From Escherichia sp. E4742 (lineage in GTDB: Bacteria > Pseudomonadota > Gammaproteobacteria > Enterobacterales > Enterobacteriaceae), in the NCBI RefSeq assembly GCF_005843885.1, contig NZ_CP040443.1, positions 4,092,001 through 4,156,000 of the forward strand: DNA of 64,000 bases. Reading direction: 5' to 3'. Of this stretch, positions 32,359 to 41,920 are shown in pieces; position 1 is the stretch's first letter, and each line of letters begins with the position of its first letter. The position numbers and the translations under genes were made by a program. The notes beneath the pieces were generated by a model. The model saw only the letters and a list, made by a program, of their open reading frames with translations, was not told the DNA's origin and ran no database searches.

Positions 32359-34904
32359 TGAACAATAACGATCTCTTTCAGGCATCACGTCGACGTTTTC
32401 TGGCACAACTCGGCGGCTTAACTGTCGCCGGGATGCTGGGTCCGTCACTGTTAACGCCGCGCCGTGCGACTGCGGCGCAAGCGGCGACTGAGGCTGTCAT
32501 CTCAAAAGAGGGCATTCTTACCGGGTCGCACTGGGGGGCTATCCGCGCGACGGTGAAGGATGGTCGCTTTGTGGCGGCAAAACCGTTCGAACTGGATAAA
32601 CATCCGTCGAAAATGATCGCCGGATTGCCGGATCACGTACACAACGCGGCGCGTATTCGTTATCCAATGGTACGCGTGGACTGGCTGCGTAAGCGCCATC
32701 TGAGCGACACCTCCCAGCGCGGTGATAACCGTTTTGTGCGCGTGAGCTGGGATGAAGCCCTCGACATGTTCTATGAAGAACTGGAACGCGTACAGAAAAC
32801 TCACGGGCCGAGTGCCTTGCTGACCGCCAGTGGTTGGCAATCGACGGGGATGTTCCATAACGCTTCGGGGATGCTGGCGAAAGCTATTGCTTTGCATGGT
32901 AATAGCGTGGGTACGGGCGGAGATTACTCTACCGGTGCTGCGCAGGTGATCTTGCCGCGCGTAGTTGGCTCAATGGAAGTGTATGAACAGCAAACCTCCT
33001 GGCCGCTGGTATTGCAGAACAGCAAAACCATTGTGCTGTGGGGCTCCGATTTGCTGAAAAACCAGCAAGCGAACTGGTGGTGCCCGGATCACGATGTTTA
33101 TGAATATTATGAGCAGTTGAAAGCGAAAGTCGCCGCTGGTGAAATTGAGGTCATCAGCATCGATCCGGTTGTCACGTCCACCCATGAGTATCTGGGACGC
33201 GAGCATGTGAAGCACATTGCGGTTAACCCGCAAACTGATGTGCCGCTGCAACTGGCGCTGGCGCATACGCTGTACAGCGAAAACCTGTACGACAAAAACT
33301 TCCTCACTAACTACTGTGTGGGTTTTGAGCAGTTCCTGCCGTATCTGCTGGGCGAGAAAGATGGTCAGCCGAAAGATGCCGCATGGGCTGAAAAACTGAC
33401 CGGCATTGATGCCGAAACTATTCGTGGGCTGGCGCGGCAGATGGCGGCGAACAGAACGCAGATTATTGCTGGCTGGTGCGTACAGCGTATGCAGCACGGT
33501 GAACAGTGGGCGTGGATGATTGTCGTTCTGGCGGCGATGCTGGGGCAAATTGGCCTGCCAGGTGGTGGCTTTGGTTTTGGCTGGCACTATAACGGTGCAG
33601 GCACGCCGGGGCGTAAAGGCGTTATTCTGAGTGGTTTCTCCGGCTCTACGTCGATTCCGCCTGTTCACGACAACAGTGACTACAAAGGTTACAGCAGCAC
33701 CATTCCGATTGCCCGTTTTGTCGATGCGATCCTCGAACCGGGGAAAGTGATCAACTGGAACGGTAAATCGGTAAAACTGCCGCCGCTGAAAATGTGTATT
33801 TTTGCCGGAACTAACCCGTTCCATCGCCATCAGCAGATCAACCGCATTATTGAAGGCTGGCGCAAGCTGGAAACGGTTATCGCCATAGATAACCAGTGGA
33901 CCTCAACCTGCCGCTTTGCTGATATCGTGCTGCCTGCGACTACGCAGTTTGAGCGTAACGATCTCGACCAGTACGGCAACCACTCCAACCGTGGCATTAT
34001 CGCCATGAAACAGGTCGTGCCGCCGCAGTTCGAGGCGCGCAACGACTTTGATATCTTCCGCGAGCTGTGCCGTCGCTTTAATCGCGAAGAAGCCTTTACC
34101 GAAGGGCTGGACGAAATGGGCTGGCTGAAACGCATCTGGCAGGAAGGTGTACAACAGGGCAAAGGACGCGGCGTTCATCTGCCAGCTTTTGATGATTTCT
34201 GGAATAACAAAGAGTACGTCGAGTTTGACCATCCGCAGATGTTTGTTCGCCACCAGGCATTCCGCGAAGATCCGGATCTCGAACCGCTGGGCACGCCGAG
34301 TGGCCTGATTGAGATCTACTCGAAAACCATCGCCGATATGAACTACGACGATTGTCAGGGGCATCCGATGTGGTTTGAGAAAATCGAACGCTCCCACGGT
34401 GGGCCAGGCTCGCAGAAGTATCCGTTGCATCTGCAATCTGTGCATCCCGATTTCCGACTTCACTCGCAGTTATGTGAGTCAGAAACGCTGCGTCAGCAAT
34501 ATACGGTAGCGGGTAAAGAGCCAGTATTTATTAGCCCGCAGGATGCCAGCGCGCGCGGTATTCGTAACGGTGATGTGGTACGCGTCTTTAACGCTCGTGG
34601 TCAGGTGTTGGCTGGAGCAGTGGTTTCTGACCGTTATGCACCCGGCGTGGCGCGAATTCACGAAGGGGCATGGTACGATCCAGATAAAGGCGGTGAGCCT
34701 GGTGCGCTGTGCAAATACGGTAACCCCAACGTGTTGACCATCGACATCGGTACTTCGCAGCTGGCGCAGGCGACCAGTGCGCACACTACGCTGGTGGAAA
34801 TTGAGAAGTACAACGGAACAGTGGAGCAGGTGACGGCGTTTAGCGGCCCCATCGAAATGGTGGCGCAGTGCGAATATGTTCCGGCGTCGCAGGTGAAATC
34901 ATGA
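32358..34904 (+). CDS. torA: TMAO reductase TorA
   Basis: An 848-residue periplasmic molybdoenzyme of the DMSO reductase family. The twin-arginine signal SRRRFLAQL is at residues ~10-18 with cleavage after ATAAQA. The molybdenum ligand is the Ser in GGDYSTGAAQ near residue 190. bis-MGD binding stretches run through to the C-terminal LTIDIGTSQLAQ. It reduces trimethylamine N-oxide to trimethylamine with electrons from TorC. It overlaps torD by ATGA. Confidence 0.97.
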   Translation: MNNNDLFQASRRRFLAQLGGLTVAGMLGPSLLTPRRATAAQAATEAVISKEGILTGSHWGAIRATVKDGRFVAAKPFELDKHPSKMIAGLPDHVHNAARIRYPMVRVDWLRKRHLSDTSQRGDNRFVRVSWDEALDMFYEELERVQKTHGPSALLTASGWQSTGMFHNASGMLAKAIALHGNSVGTGGDYSTGAAQVILPRVVGSMEVYEQQTSWPLVLQNSKTIVLWGSDLLKNQQANWWCPDHDVYEYYEQLKAKVAAGEIEVISIDPVVTSTHEYLGREHVKHIAVNPQTDVPLQLALAHTLYSENLYDKNFLTNYCVGFEQFLPYLLGEKDGQPKDAAWAEKLTGIDAETIRGLARQMAANRTQIIAGWCVQRMQHGEQWAWMIVVLAAMLGQIGLPGGGFGFGWHYNGAGTPGRKGVILSGFSGSTSIPPVHDNSDYKGYSSTIPIARFVDAILEPGKVINWNGKSVKLPPLKMCIFAGTNPFHRHQQINRIIEGWRKLETVIAIDNQWTSTCRFADIVLPATTQFERNDLDQYGNHSNRGIIAMKQVVPPQFEARNDFDIFRELCRRFNREEAFTEGLDEMGWLKRIWQEGVQQGKGRGVHLPAFDDFWNNKEYVEFDHPQMFVRHQAFREDPDLEPLGTPSGLIEIYSKTIADMNYDDCQGHPMWFEKIERSHGGPGSQKYPLHLQSVHPDFRLHSQLCESETLRQQYTVAGKEPVFISPQDASARGIRNGDVVRVFNARGQVLAGAVVSDRYAPGVARIHEGAWYDPDKGGEPGALCKYGNPNVLTIDIGTSQLAQATSAHTTLVEIEKYNGTVEQVTAFSGPIEMVAQCEYVPASQVKS

Positions 34905-35500
34905 CCACGCTAACAGCACAACAGATTGCCTGTGTCTACGCCTGGCTGGCGCAGTTGTCCTCCCGTGAACTGGACGATGAACAACTGACGCAGATCGCCA
35001 GTGCGCAGATGGCTGAATGGTTTTCGTTGCTGAAAAGCGAACCGCCGCTCACTGCGGCGGTGAATGAGCTGGAAAATCGTATTGCCACTCTGACAGTACG
35101 TGACGATGCTCGTCTGGAACTGGCCGCTGACTTTTGCGGCCTGTTTCTGATGACCGACAAACAAGCGGCGCTGCCTTATGCTTCGGCCTACAAACAGGAC
35201 GAGCAGGAGATTAAACGCTTGTTAGTTGAGGCGGGGATGGAAACCAGCGGCAATTTCAACGAACCGGCAGATCATCTGGCGATCTATCTCGATTTGTTGA
35301 GTCACCTGCATTTTTCACTGGGAGAGGGGACTGTTCCTGCGCGAAGAATCGACAGTTTGCGGCAAAAAACACTGACGGCGCTGCGGGAATGGTTACCAGA
35401 GTTTGCTGCACGTTGCCATCAGTATGACAGCTTTGGTTTTTACGCGGCACTAAGCCAGTTATTGCTGGTGTTAGTGGAGTGCGACCACCAAAACAGATAA
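34901..35500 (+). CDS. torD: TorA-specific chaperone TorD
   Basis: A 199-residue all-helical chaperone that binds the TorA signal peptide and apo-enzyme, protects it, and helps molybdenum cofactor loading before Tat export. The family pattern EPADHLAIYLDLLSHL is present near residue 124. The start ATG 34901 lies in the torA stop. An in-frame start 33 nt upstream inside torA is not supported. It is the last gene of torCAD; a REP array follows 9 bp later. Confidence 0.96.
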   Translation: MTTLTAQQIACVYAWLAQLSSRELDDEQLTQIASAQMAEWFSLLKSEPPLTAAVNELENRIATLTVRDDARLELAADFCGLFLMTDKQAALPYASAYKQDEQEIKRLLVEAGMETSGNFNEPADHLAIYLDLLSHLHFSLGEGTVPARRIDSLRQKTLTALREWLPEFAARCHQYDSFGFYAALSQLLLVLVECDHQNR

Positions 35501-35508
35501 CGTCGTTT

Positions 35509-36048
35509 GTAGGCCTGATAAGACGCGTTAAGCGTCGCATCAGGCATTATGGCAGAGCCGCCGGATGCGGCGTGAACGCCTTATCCGGCCTACGGGAACA
35601 GTGATCTTTGTAGGCCTGATAAGACGCGTTAAGCGTCGCATCAGGCATTATGGCAGAGCCGCCGAATGCGGCGTGAACGCCTTATCAGGCCTACGGGAAC
35701 AGTGCCCTTTGTAGGCCTGATAAGACGCGTTAAGCATCGCATCAGGCAATATGGCAGAGTCGCCGGATGCGGCGTGAACGCCTTATCGGCCTACGGGAAC
35801 GGTGATCTTTGTAGGCCTGATAAGACGCGTTAAGCGTCGCATCAGGCATTATTGCAGAGTCGCCGGATGCGGCGTGAACGCCTTATCGGCCTACGGGAAC
35901 AGTGCCCTTTGTAGGCCTGATAAGACGTGTTAAGCGTCGCATCAGGCAATATGGCAGAGTCGCCGGATGCGGCGTGAACGCCTTATCGGCCTACGGGAAC
36001 AGTGCTTTTTGTAGGCCTGATAAGACGCGTTAAGCGTCGCATCAGGCA
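35509..36048. repeat. Six-unit REP/BIME array
   Basis: GTAGGCCTGATAAGACGCG-type units begin at 35509, 35610, 35711, 35811, 35911 and 36011, a period of 100-101 bp. Each full unit has two opposed REP palindromes, GCCTGAT...ATCAGGC and GCCGGATGCGGC...CCTTATC(C)GGCC. The linker between units alternates between CAGTGATCTTT and CAGTGCCCTTT, so the array seems to have grown by ~200-bp dimers. It fills the 554 bp between torD and the convergent cbpM. REP arrays of this kind bind gyrase, IHF or Pol I and protect mRNA 3' ends. Confidence 0.92.
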
Positions 36049-36054
36049 ACAAAC

Positions 36055-36360
36055 TCACGGGTGAGCCACAAACCGGGAAAGCCGCTGGCGTAACAGACGG
36101 TTTTCCTGTTTCAGATGTGCAATATCATCCATTAACGTTAGCGCCACCGCGATTCCCGGCCAGTCCAGCGCCAGTTCCTGACGCAGACGTACCGCGCGTT
36201 GCACCACAATGGCGGCATGGTCGTCAAATACCCAGGTTGTTTCCTGGATCTCTCTCGGTTCAACCACCCCCAAACCGACAATTTCATTCAACTCCTCTTC
36301 AGAAATGCCGGTATGCAGGCAAAATTCGGTAATGGTAAAAGTCACCGTAACATGAGCCAT
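36055..36360 (-). CDS. cbpM: CbpA modulator CbpM
   Basis: A 101-residue MerR-like helical protein that binds the J domain of CbpA and blocks both its DnaK co-chaperone and DNA-binding activity. The start Met at 36360 gives the K-12 length, and the ATG shares one base with the cbpA stop (TAATG), so the two are co-translated. The second residue region (MAHVTV) differs slightly from K-12. Confidence 0.95.
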   Translation of the reverse strand: MAHVTVTFTITEFCLHTGISEEELNEIVGLGVVEPREIQETTWVFDDHAAIVVQRAVRLRQELALDWPGIAVALTLMDDIAHLKQENRLLRQRLSRFVAHP

Positions 36361-37280
36361 TATGCTTTCCCCCAATCTTTACGTGGATCAAAAGACGACT
36401 GGGCGTCTGCCAGTTGTTGCCACAGTGCGGCAGTATTTTCATCCGGTTTCGGCGGCATGACGATTTTCAGTACCGCATACAAGTCACCAGTCTGTTTTTT
36501 GCTTACCAGACCTTTGCCTTTAATGCGTAATCGTTGCCCGGCCTGACTGCCTGGCGGAATGGTCAACAAAATGCTTTCTTTCAGCGTTGGTACAGTGACT
36601 TTGCTACCCAGAGCCGCTTCCCACGGGCTAACCGGCACCACAATTTCCAGATCCTGACCGACAATATCAAACAACGGATGCGGGGCTATATGAATCACCA
36701 GCCACAGGTCGCCATTTGGACCACCGTTTTCGCCTGGCGTCCCCTGGCCTTTCAGGCGAATACGTTGACCATTGCCGACGCCCGCCGGGATCTTCACATT
36801 CAGCGTTTTTGGTATTTCCTGTTCGATCATGCCAAAGGCGTTATAAACCGGCAGGTTATAGCTGATGGTACGTTTGTGCTCAGTAAGCGTTTCTTCCAGG
36901 AATACCGCAACTTCAATTTCAATATCGTGGCCACGTGTGGCGGGGCGTTGACGGCTCTGGCGGGCATGTTGACCGAAAATTGACGAGAAGATATCGTCAA
37001 AATCTTCGGCATTGAAACTCTGACCGTCGCCATGCTGGAACTGGCGGTTGAATTGCGGATCGTTGCGATGCTGCCACATCTGATCATATTCAGCGCGACG
37101 CTGTTCATCACTTAACACTTCCCAGGCTTCAGCGACCTCTTTGAAGCGGGCTTCGGCATCGGGCTCTTTGCTGACATCAGGATGGTATTTGCGGGCCAGT
37201 CGACGATAGGCGGTCTTGATTGTCTTGAGATCGTCCGTCGGTTTCACGCCCATGATGGCGTAATAATCCTTTAATTCCAT
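36360..37280 (-). CDS. cbpA: Curved DNA-binding protein / DnaJ-like co-chaperone CbpA
   Basis: A 306-residue class II DnaJ. The N-terminal J domain has HPD in the RKYHPDVSKEP stretch (about residue 33). A Gly/Gln/Phe linker is followed by two beta-sandwich substrate-binding domains with GNGQRIRLKGQG and GQRLRIKGKG motifs, and there is no zinc finger. It stimulates DnaK and binds curved DNA as a nucleoid protein in stationary phase. It forms an operon with cbpM. The 213 bp upstream, to the end of the next cassette, hold its promoter and no other gene I can see. Confidence 0.96.
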   Translation of the reverse strand: MELKDYYAIMGVKPTDDLKTIKTAYRRLARKYHPDVSKEPDAEARFKEVAEAWEVLSDEQRRAEYDQMWQHRNDPQFNRQFQHGDGQSFNAEDFDDIFSSIFGQHARQSRQRPATRGHDIEIEVAVFLEETLTEHKRTISYNLPVYNAFGMIEQEIPKTLNVKIPAGVGNGQRIRLKGQGTPGENGGPNGDLWLVIHIAPHPLFDIVGQDLEIVVPVSPWEAALGSKVTVPTLKESILLTIPPGSQAGQRLRIKGKGLVSKKQTGDLYAVLKIVMPPKPDENTAALWQQLADAQSSFDPRKDWGKA

Positions 37281-37493
37281 AGCGTTATCTCGCGTAAATC
37301 AATACAGACAAAGGGAAACCCCTGACAAGGTATCAGAGTTAAGTGTAGGGGAAATCAGAAAAAATCGTAGGCCAGTGATAAAAACATAACTAAAAATGAT
37401 ATTTTCAGCCTGAATTTTGGCAGGTAAAAGAGGGGACGCTTAACCTTCATAGATGCCCCATGACGACGTTGTCAGGGGGCTGAAAATGGTGAA

Positions 37494-37865
37494 TTATCCT
37501 GCTTTTACCGCAGTGACCATCACTTCAACCAGAATCTCCGGGCGGGCCATCTCAGCCTGCACGGCAGCACGTGCCGGGCTATATCCTTCTGGCAGCCAGT
37601 TAACCCATACGTCGTTGAAATCGGCAAAATCGCGGCTGATATCTTTCAGCCATACCTGAGCTGATAAGAGATGAAATTTATCACTGCCAGCTTCAGCAAG
37701 TAATGCGTCGATTTTCTCCAGCACTTCGCACGTTTGTTGCGCGATGTCAGGAGTATTGCTCTTCGGTGTCTGACCGGAGAGAAATACAAGATTGCCATAT
37801 TCCACACTGGCGGCAAGACGAGGTTGTGGGTTATTACGTTTGATATTCAAGCTGATTGGCTCCAT
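37494..37865 (-). CDS. RidA-family imine deaminase in accessory cassette
   Basis: A 123-residue YjgF/RidA (Rid) protein. The family signature PARAAVQAEMARPEILVE near residues 98-115 contains the Arg that binds the carboxylate of 2-imino acids. Such enzymes hydrolyse reactive imines or enamines to keto acids and ammonia. Its start overlaps the end of the dehydrogenase gene by 19 nt, so translation is coupled. In this setting it would clear the imino acid formed by the dehydrogenase. It is not RutC (48449-48835), which is a separate Rid protein in this window. Confidence 0.88.
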   Translation of the reverse strand: MEPISLNIKRNNPQPRLAASVEYGNLVFLSGQTPKSNTPDIAQQTCEVLEKIDALLAEAGSDKFHLLSAQVWLKDISRDFADFNDVWVNWLPEGYSPARAAVQAEMARPEILVEVMVTAVKAG

Positions 37866-39100
37866 GTCAGTCCATCAAGGGAAATTGCGGGATCTTCGCC
37901 CGATAGCAGCGCGCCTAACACCACGGCACTACCCGCCGCCAGCGTAAAGCCCAGACTGCCCTGACCAAGATTCATCCACAGATTTTGATACTTCGCCCGT
38001 CCTAATAGTGGCGGACCCGCAGGGGTGGATGGACGCATACCTGTCCATAATTCGGCATCATCGATGCCTTGCAGTTGCGGAAAACTGTTAGCTACGATCT
38101 GTTTTAAGGCATTGATTCGTTCAGGGCGCAGTTCATTACCGTCATAGCCAATATCGACCATGGCGGCGATACGCAACCGCTCACCGAGTCGGGCATAGAC
38201 AATTTTATGACCATAGTCGGTGACACTGATTTGCGGTGCGATCCCCATTTCTTGTGGGAAGGGGAGCGTCAGACTGTAACCTTTCAGACCGCAGATCGGT
38301 ACGTGAGTCCCGGTTTCGGCAAGTAAATGCTTACTGCCATTACCCGCGGCAACGACATAATCATCTGCAACCAGTGTTCCTGTGCTGGTGGTAAGGGAAT
38401 CAATGCGCTCGCCTTTTTTATTCAACTGCAAAACTTCACAATCGGTTTGTAGCGAAAAATTTGCGCTGGCATTAAGTTTGGCAAGTAATGCCTGGCAGAA
38501 CTTATAGCAGTCCGCCGTTTCATCGCCGGGGGAGTAAATACCGCCACACAATGAATGACCAATATGTTTTAGTGCTGGTTCAAGATGAACGCACTCTTCG
38601 CGTGATAAAGCCTGTTGAAATTGCGGATTAATACCTTTTGCTGCTTTGGCTAAATCTTGTGGGCGGCGATGAATAATCAGTTTGCCAGAGCGGCGCCAGT
38701 GAAAATCATCAAGATTATCTTCCAGCAGCCACTCTTCCATGACCTGACGGCTTAACAGTGATAAGCGTAAAATATGGTCGCCATTGAGTTTATTTGTCCG
38801 GCTATTGCAGGCCAGTAAAAATTCCAGCAACCAGCGCCACTGGCTAAATGACATGCGCAAACGCATATTCAGGGGAGAGTTGCTTTTCCCCATCCATTTA
38901 ATTCCCTGCATCGGTACGCCTTTATCCGCCAGAGGAGCAACGTAGCGATAACTGAGTTGCCCACCATTAGCAAAACTGGTGGCGACGCCTGCCTGGCTGT
39001 TGCGTTCTAACAATTGCACCTGATGGCCCTGTTTTACCAGCACCCATGCTGTTGCCAGACCAATTACCCCGCCGCCAATAACTACAATGCGTTTTTTCAT
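37847..39100 (-). CDS. DadA-like FAD-dependent D-amino acid dehydrogenase
   Basis: A 417-residue FAD amine oxidoreductase of the DadA/glycine oxidase family. The dinucleotide-binding motif VIGGGVIGLATAW is at residues ~6-18, and the C-terminal FAD motif is LGQGSLGFTLAAGSA near residue 375. The TGMRPSTPAGPPLLG stretch is typical of DadA. The expected reaction is D-amino acid to 2-imino acid with electrons to the quinone pool. ATG 39100 is chosen over the GTG just before it. It is distinct from chromosomal dadA, which maps elsewhere. The exact substrate cannot be read from the sequence. Confidence 0.87.
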   Translation of the reverse strand: MKKRIVVIGGGVIGLATAWVLVKQGHQVQLLERNSQAGVATSFANGGQLSYRYVAPLADKGVPMQGIKWMGKSNSPLNMRLRMSFSQWRWLLEFLLACNSRTNKLNGDHILRLSLLSRQVMEEWLLEDNLDDFHWRRSGKLIIHRRPQDLAKAAKGINPQFQQALSREECVHLEPALKHIGHSLCGGIYSPGDETADCYKFCQALLAKLNASANFSLQTDCEVLQLNKKGERIDSLTTSTGTLVADDYVVAAGNGSKHLLAETGTHVPICGLKGYSLTLPFPQEMGIAPQISVTDYGHKIVYARLGERLRIAAMVDIGYDGNELRPERINALKQIVANSFPQLQGIDDAELWTGMRPSTPAGPPLLGRAKYQNLWMNLGQGSLGFTLAAGSAVVLGALLSGEDPAISLDGLTWSQSA

Positions 39101-39150
39101 CACCTGAGATATCCACCGCTAATAAATGCGTTGGGGTTATGTCAAAGCAT

Positions 39151-40065
39151 TTAGGCCTGAGGAGCAATTGACTTTTTATTTTCAGGGTATAACTCAAGGT
39201 TAATGGCTCGCAGTTGCTGACGTAATTGCTGACAGAGGAAATCGACAAATTTTTGTGTAATGGGGCTAAGTGAAACGTCGGCGCGACGTAGCAAGCAAAG
39301 ATCAATTTTCATTGGCGGGGCGATGGGGTGAATCGTCTCTGCCGGGAGGTTATGACGGGCAGAGAAAATATCGGTAATACTGCATCCCATTCCGCGTTTT
39401 ACAAATTCCGTGGCCATGTAATAGGTCTGGACATTCAGGCGCGTCGTCAAAAAATCACGTCGTTTAGCTATTGCATCGGAAAGGGAATGAGGGCCGGGAG
39501 AAATCCAGCGTTGTTGGTCAATCTTGTCTATTTCTACTGCGCCCTGGCGATAGTCACGGTCGATATAAACCAGTGGAACTTCGGCTATCAGCGTCGTCAT
39601 AATCTCCCCCTGTTGAATCGGCTGTAGCGTCAGGGCCAGATCAATCTCACGAAGATCAAGTTTTTTAACCAGCGTCTCAGTGTGCTCTGTCGTCAGTGTC
39701 ATGACCAGATTCGCATTCTGCTGGTAAAACGCAGTGACTATTTCCGGCACCAGACTTAATCCCAGGCTTGGCAGGCATCCCAGGGCGATTCTGGCTCGCG
39801 GATCTCGCGTCAGGTTATCGGCCAGCAGTCGCAGGTTATCGAGTTCGTGATAAATCGACTGCGCTTTTTCAAAAAGTGTGATCGCTTCGCTGGTTGGAAG
39901 AAGCTTGCCACGAACTCGCTGAAAGAGCTGAAAACCGAGTTTTTGCTCAGCGTTTTTTAACGCTTTACTGGCGGCCGGCTGGGAAATATTCAGCGATTCC
40001 GCTGCCCGTGAAAGTGTCCCGCATGTCATCACAGCATAGAAGATTTCCAGGTGGCGCAGTTTCAT
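39151..40065 (-). CDS. LysR-type regulator of the accessory cassette
   Basis: A 304-residue LysR-family regulator. The N-terminal winged helix is clear (LRHLEIFYAVMTCGTLSRAA, then LNISQPAASKALKNAEQKLG), and a substrate-binding domain follows to about residue 290. It stands 50 bp upstream of the dehydrogenase on the same strand and 272 bp from the divergent permease. That is the usual position for a LysR activator controlling both directions. The inducer is probably the cassette's substrate, but this is inferred. Confidence 0.9.
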   Translation of the reverse strand: MKLRHLEIFYAVMTCGTLSRAAESLNISQPAASKALKNAEQKLGFQLFQRVRGKLLPTSEAITLFEKAQSIYHELDNLRLLADNLTRDPRARIALGCLPSLGLSLVPEIVTAFYQQNANLVMTLTTEHTETLVKKLDLREIDLALTLQPIQQGEIMTTLIAEVPLVYIDRDYRQGAVEIDKIDQQRWISPGPHSLSDAIAKRRDFLTTRLNVQTYYMATEFVKRGMGCSITDIFSARHNLPAETIHPIAPPMKIDLCLLRRADVSLSPITQKFVDFLCQQLRQQLRAINLELYPENKKSIAPQA

Positions 40066-40337
40066 TAAGAGTTAACCCAGAGTTATAGACGATAGATAAA
40101 AAGTCATTTCATGGTAACACTAAGTTAACATAAATTTAATGCGTAACGCCTGTTCTGGTAACAATGCGTTATTTGCCCACCTAAAGGGGTTAATTACGAA
40201 CTCAGAATAATACCTGTAGTACCCGGACAAACCCTCAGTGCATTTTGCTAACAATAATAACGAGGGGGGATATTTTCTGAGCTTTCCAAATACATCGGCT
40301 GATATTGAAAGTCGATTCGATGGGGTTAAGGAGTTAT

Positions 40338-41771
40338 ATGAGTGACTCAATGCTCGCTGGTGGTTTACTAACCAGACAAAATATCACCAAAAAGAATGTC
40401 ATTATTGGCTTGTTGTTGATTGCATTTTTACTGACAGCGTTCTGGTGCCAGGGGCGTCCAGGTAATGAACTCGGACTGCTTGGTTTTACACCACTGGTGG
40501 CGTTAGCGGTGCTCTCGTTGATAGGCGTCGATATTGTTCTGGCGGTTATTTCATCAATTATTATTGCGATGATAATGACTTCCACCGGCTTACCTGAAAT
40601 GGGCGCCATGCTGGCAAAATCGACGGGATCGTTTATCGCCACTGTTGGTTTGATCATTATGCTTGGCGCAGGCGTAGGTGAAGTGGCAACACGTACCGGA
40701 GCCGCCGTTGAACTGGTCAAATTTGTGGTGCATCGTATCGGGCTTTCCAGCCAGACACGGGGCAAATTTGGCATCGTCGTCTCATCCATTCTCATCTGTG
40801 GCGCGCTGGGCACAATGGCAGGCGGCAACGCCATTATTGTTGCGGTGATTATTCCCGTGGCGGCGGCAGTACGGCTGACACCGCCTACAGTGGCTGCACT
40901 GATGATGACGGCGGGGTCAGTGGGATTGTTTACCGGGCCATTTACTCCCAGCACCGTGACGATTTTACAACTCGGCGGCCTGACTTATCCGCAATACCTG
41001 ATGTACGTCGGGCTGCCAATGAGCGCCGTAACGTTATTTGCTGGCTGGATAATGGCCGGGCGAATTCAGAAGATGACGGAAGGAAAATTACACTACGAAG
41101 TGGATCTCTCAGAGAAAACTCAGGATGAAGAAGATCCTGCCCGCGATCGTCGTCGCAAACTCAGCGCCCTGGCATTTGCTGCAACCATTATTGTGATGGC
41201 GGTTATTGGCGTAGTGATAAAAGCAGGTTTTAGTTTTGCCATTATCGTTATGCTGTTGGTGGCGTTGATCACCGGGCTGGTGGGCGGATTAAGCCCAACC
41301 GGGATCCTGCAAGCCCTGTATAAAGGCTGTGGCAGACTGGTGTGGATGTTTCTGCTCTACTGGCTGTATAACCCGATTCTGGAACTTATGGATAGCCTGC
41401 AGGCGTATCAGGGGTTGCTCGAATACACACAACCACTGTTAACCGGGATATCTCCGGCATGGCTTTGCTTCTGTATTTTTGCCTTTAACATTATCGGTCA
41501 TGTGCCAGGTGCTGCTGTTGCTCAGATGACCTTCACGCATAAAATATTTGGTCCGATGTTGATGGCTGCGGGAGTGCCGCCACAGGGTACAACGGCAGTA
41601 TTATTAGCCTCATCGCAAGTGGACTGGTTTGGGCCTTTCCCTTCATCGGATATGTTCGGTCAAATGGGGCTGGCACAATCTACTCACCTGAAATATATGC
41701 TTTATAACGGTTGGGCCATTGTCATTGCCAATATCATTCTTTTTGCCGTGCTGTTTCAGATATTAGTTTAA
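40338..41771 (+). CDS. Na+/H+ antiporter-like permease of the accessory cassette
   Basis: A 477-residue inner membrane protein with about 12 helices, of the ion transporter superfamily (NhaC/YuiF-like; I cannot fix the exact family). Paired re-entrant-type motifs GTMAGGNAIIVAVIIPVA and GPFTPSTVTILQLGG are seen near residues 160 and 205. The start ATG 40338 has the ribosome site AAGGAG (40328-40333); earlier in-frame ATGs do not. It is divergent from lysR and most simply imports the amino acid oxidised by the dehydrogenase. A hairpin follows it. Confidence 0.85.
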   Translation: MSDSMLAGGLLTRQNITKKNVIIGLLLIAFLLTAFWCQGRPGNELGLLGFTPLVALAVLSLIGVDIVLAVISSIIIAMIMTSTGLPEMGAMLAKSTGSFIATVGLIIMLGAGVGEVATRTGAAVELVKFVVHRIGLSSQTRGKFGIVVSSILICGALGTMAGGNAIIVAVIIPVAAAVRLTPPTVAALMMTAGSVGLFTGPFTPSTVTILQLGGLTYPQYLMYVGLPMSAVTLFAGWIMAGRIQKMTEGKLHYEVDLSEKTQDEEDPARDRRRKLSALAFAATIIVMAVIGVVIKAGFSFAIIVMLLVALITGLVGGLSPTGILQALYKGCGRLVWMFLLYWLYNPILELMDSLQAYQGLLEYTQPLLTGISPAWLCFCIFAFNIIGHVPGAAVAQMTFTHKIFGPMLMAAGVPPQGTTAVLLASSQVDWFGPFPSSDMFGQMGLAQSTHLKYMLYNGWAIVIANIILFAVLFQILV

Positions 41772-41782
41772 CGATACAAACC

Positions 41783-41823
41783 AGGCGATAGCGCGACGAC
41801 TGTCCGTTATCGCCTGACGGTTT
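41783..41823 (+). terminator. Terminator after the cassette permease
   Basis: Stem AGGCGATA (41783-41790) pairs with TATCGCCT (41808-41815) over a 17-nt loop, followed by GACGGTTT. It is a moderate intrinsic terminator separating the cassette from agp. Confidence 0.55.
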
Positions 41824-41920
41824 CCCGCCTCGTCATCTGCTAAATTGCGAACCTGTTCCCGGAAAAATGCCATATTTCTGTCACACTCTTAATTGATTGA
41901 TAACTAAAGAGGTGATGGGA

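Noticed and set aside
32970..33830. 286-codon minus-strand frame in torA
   Set aside because: Shadow of torA; no start signal or domain.
35509..36048. Possible CRISPR array from the regular repeats
   Set aside because: The repeated unit is the whole 100 bp including the supposed spacers. It is made of REP palindromes, there are no unique spacers and no cas genes.
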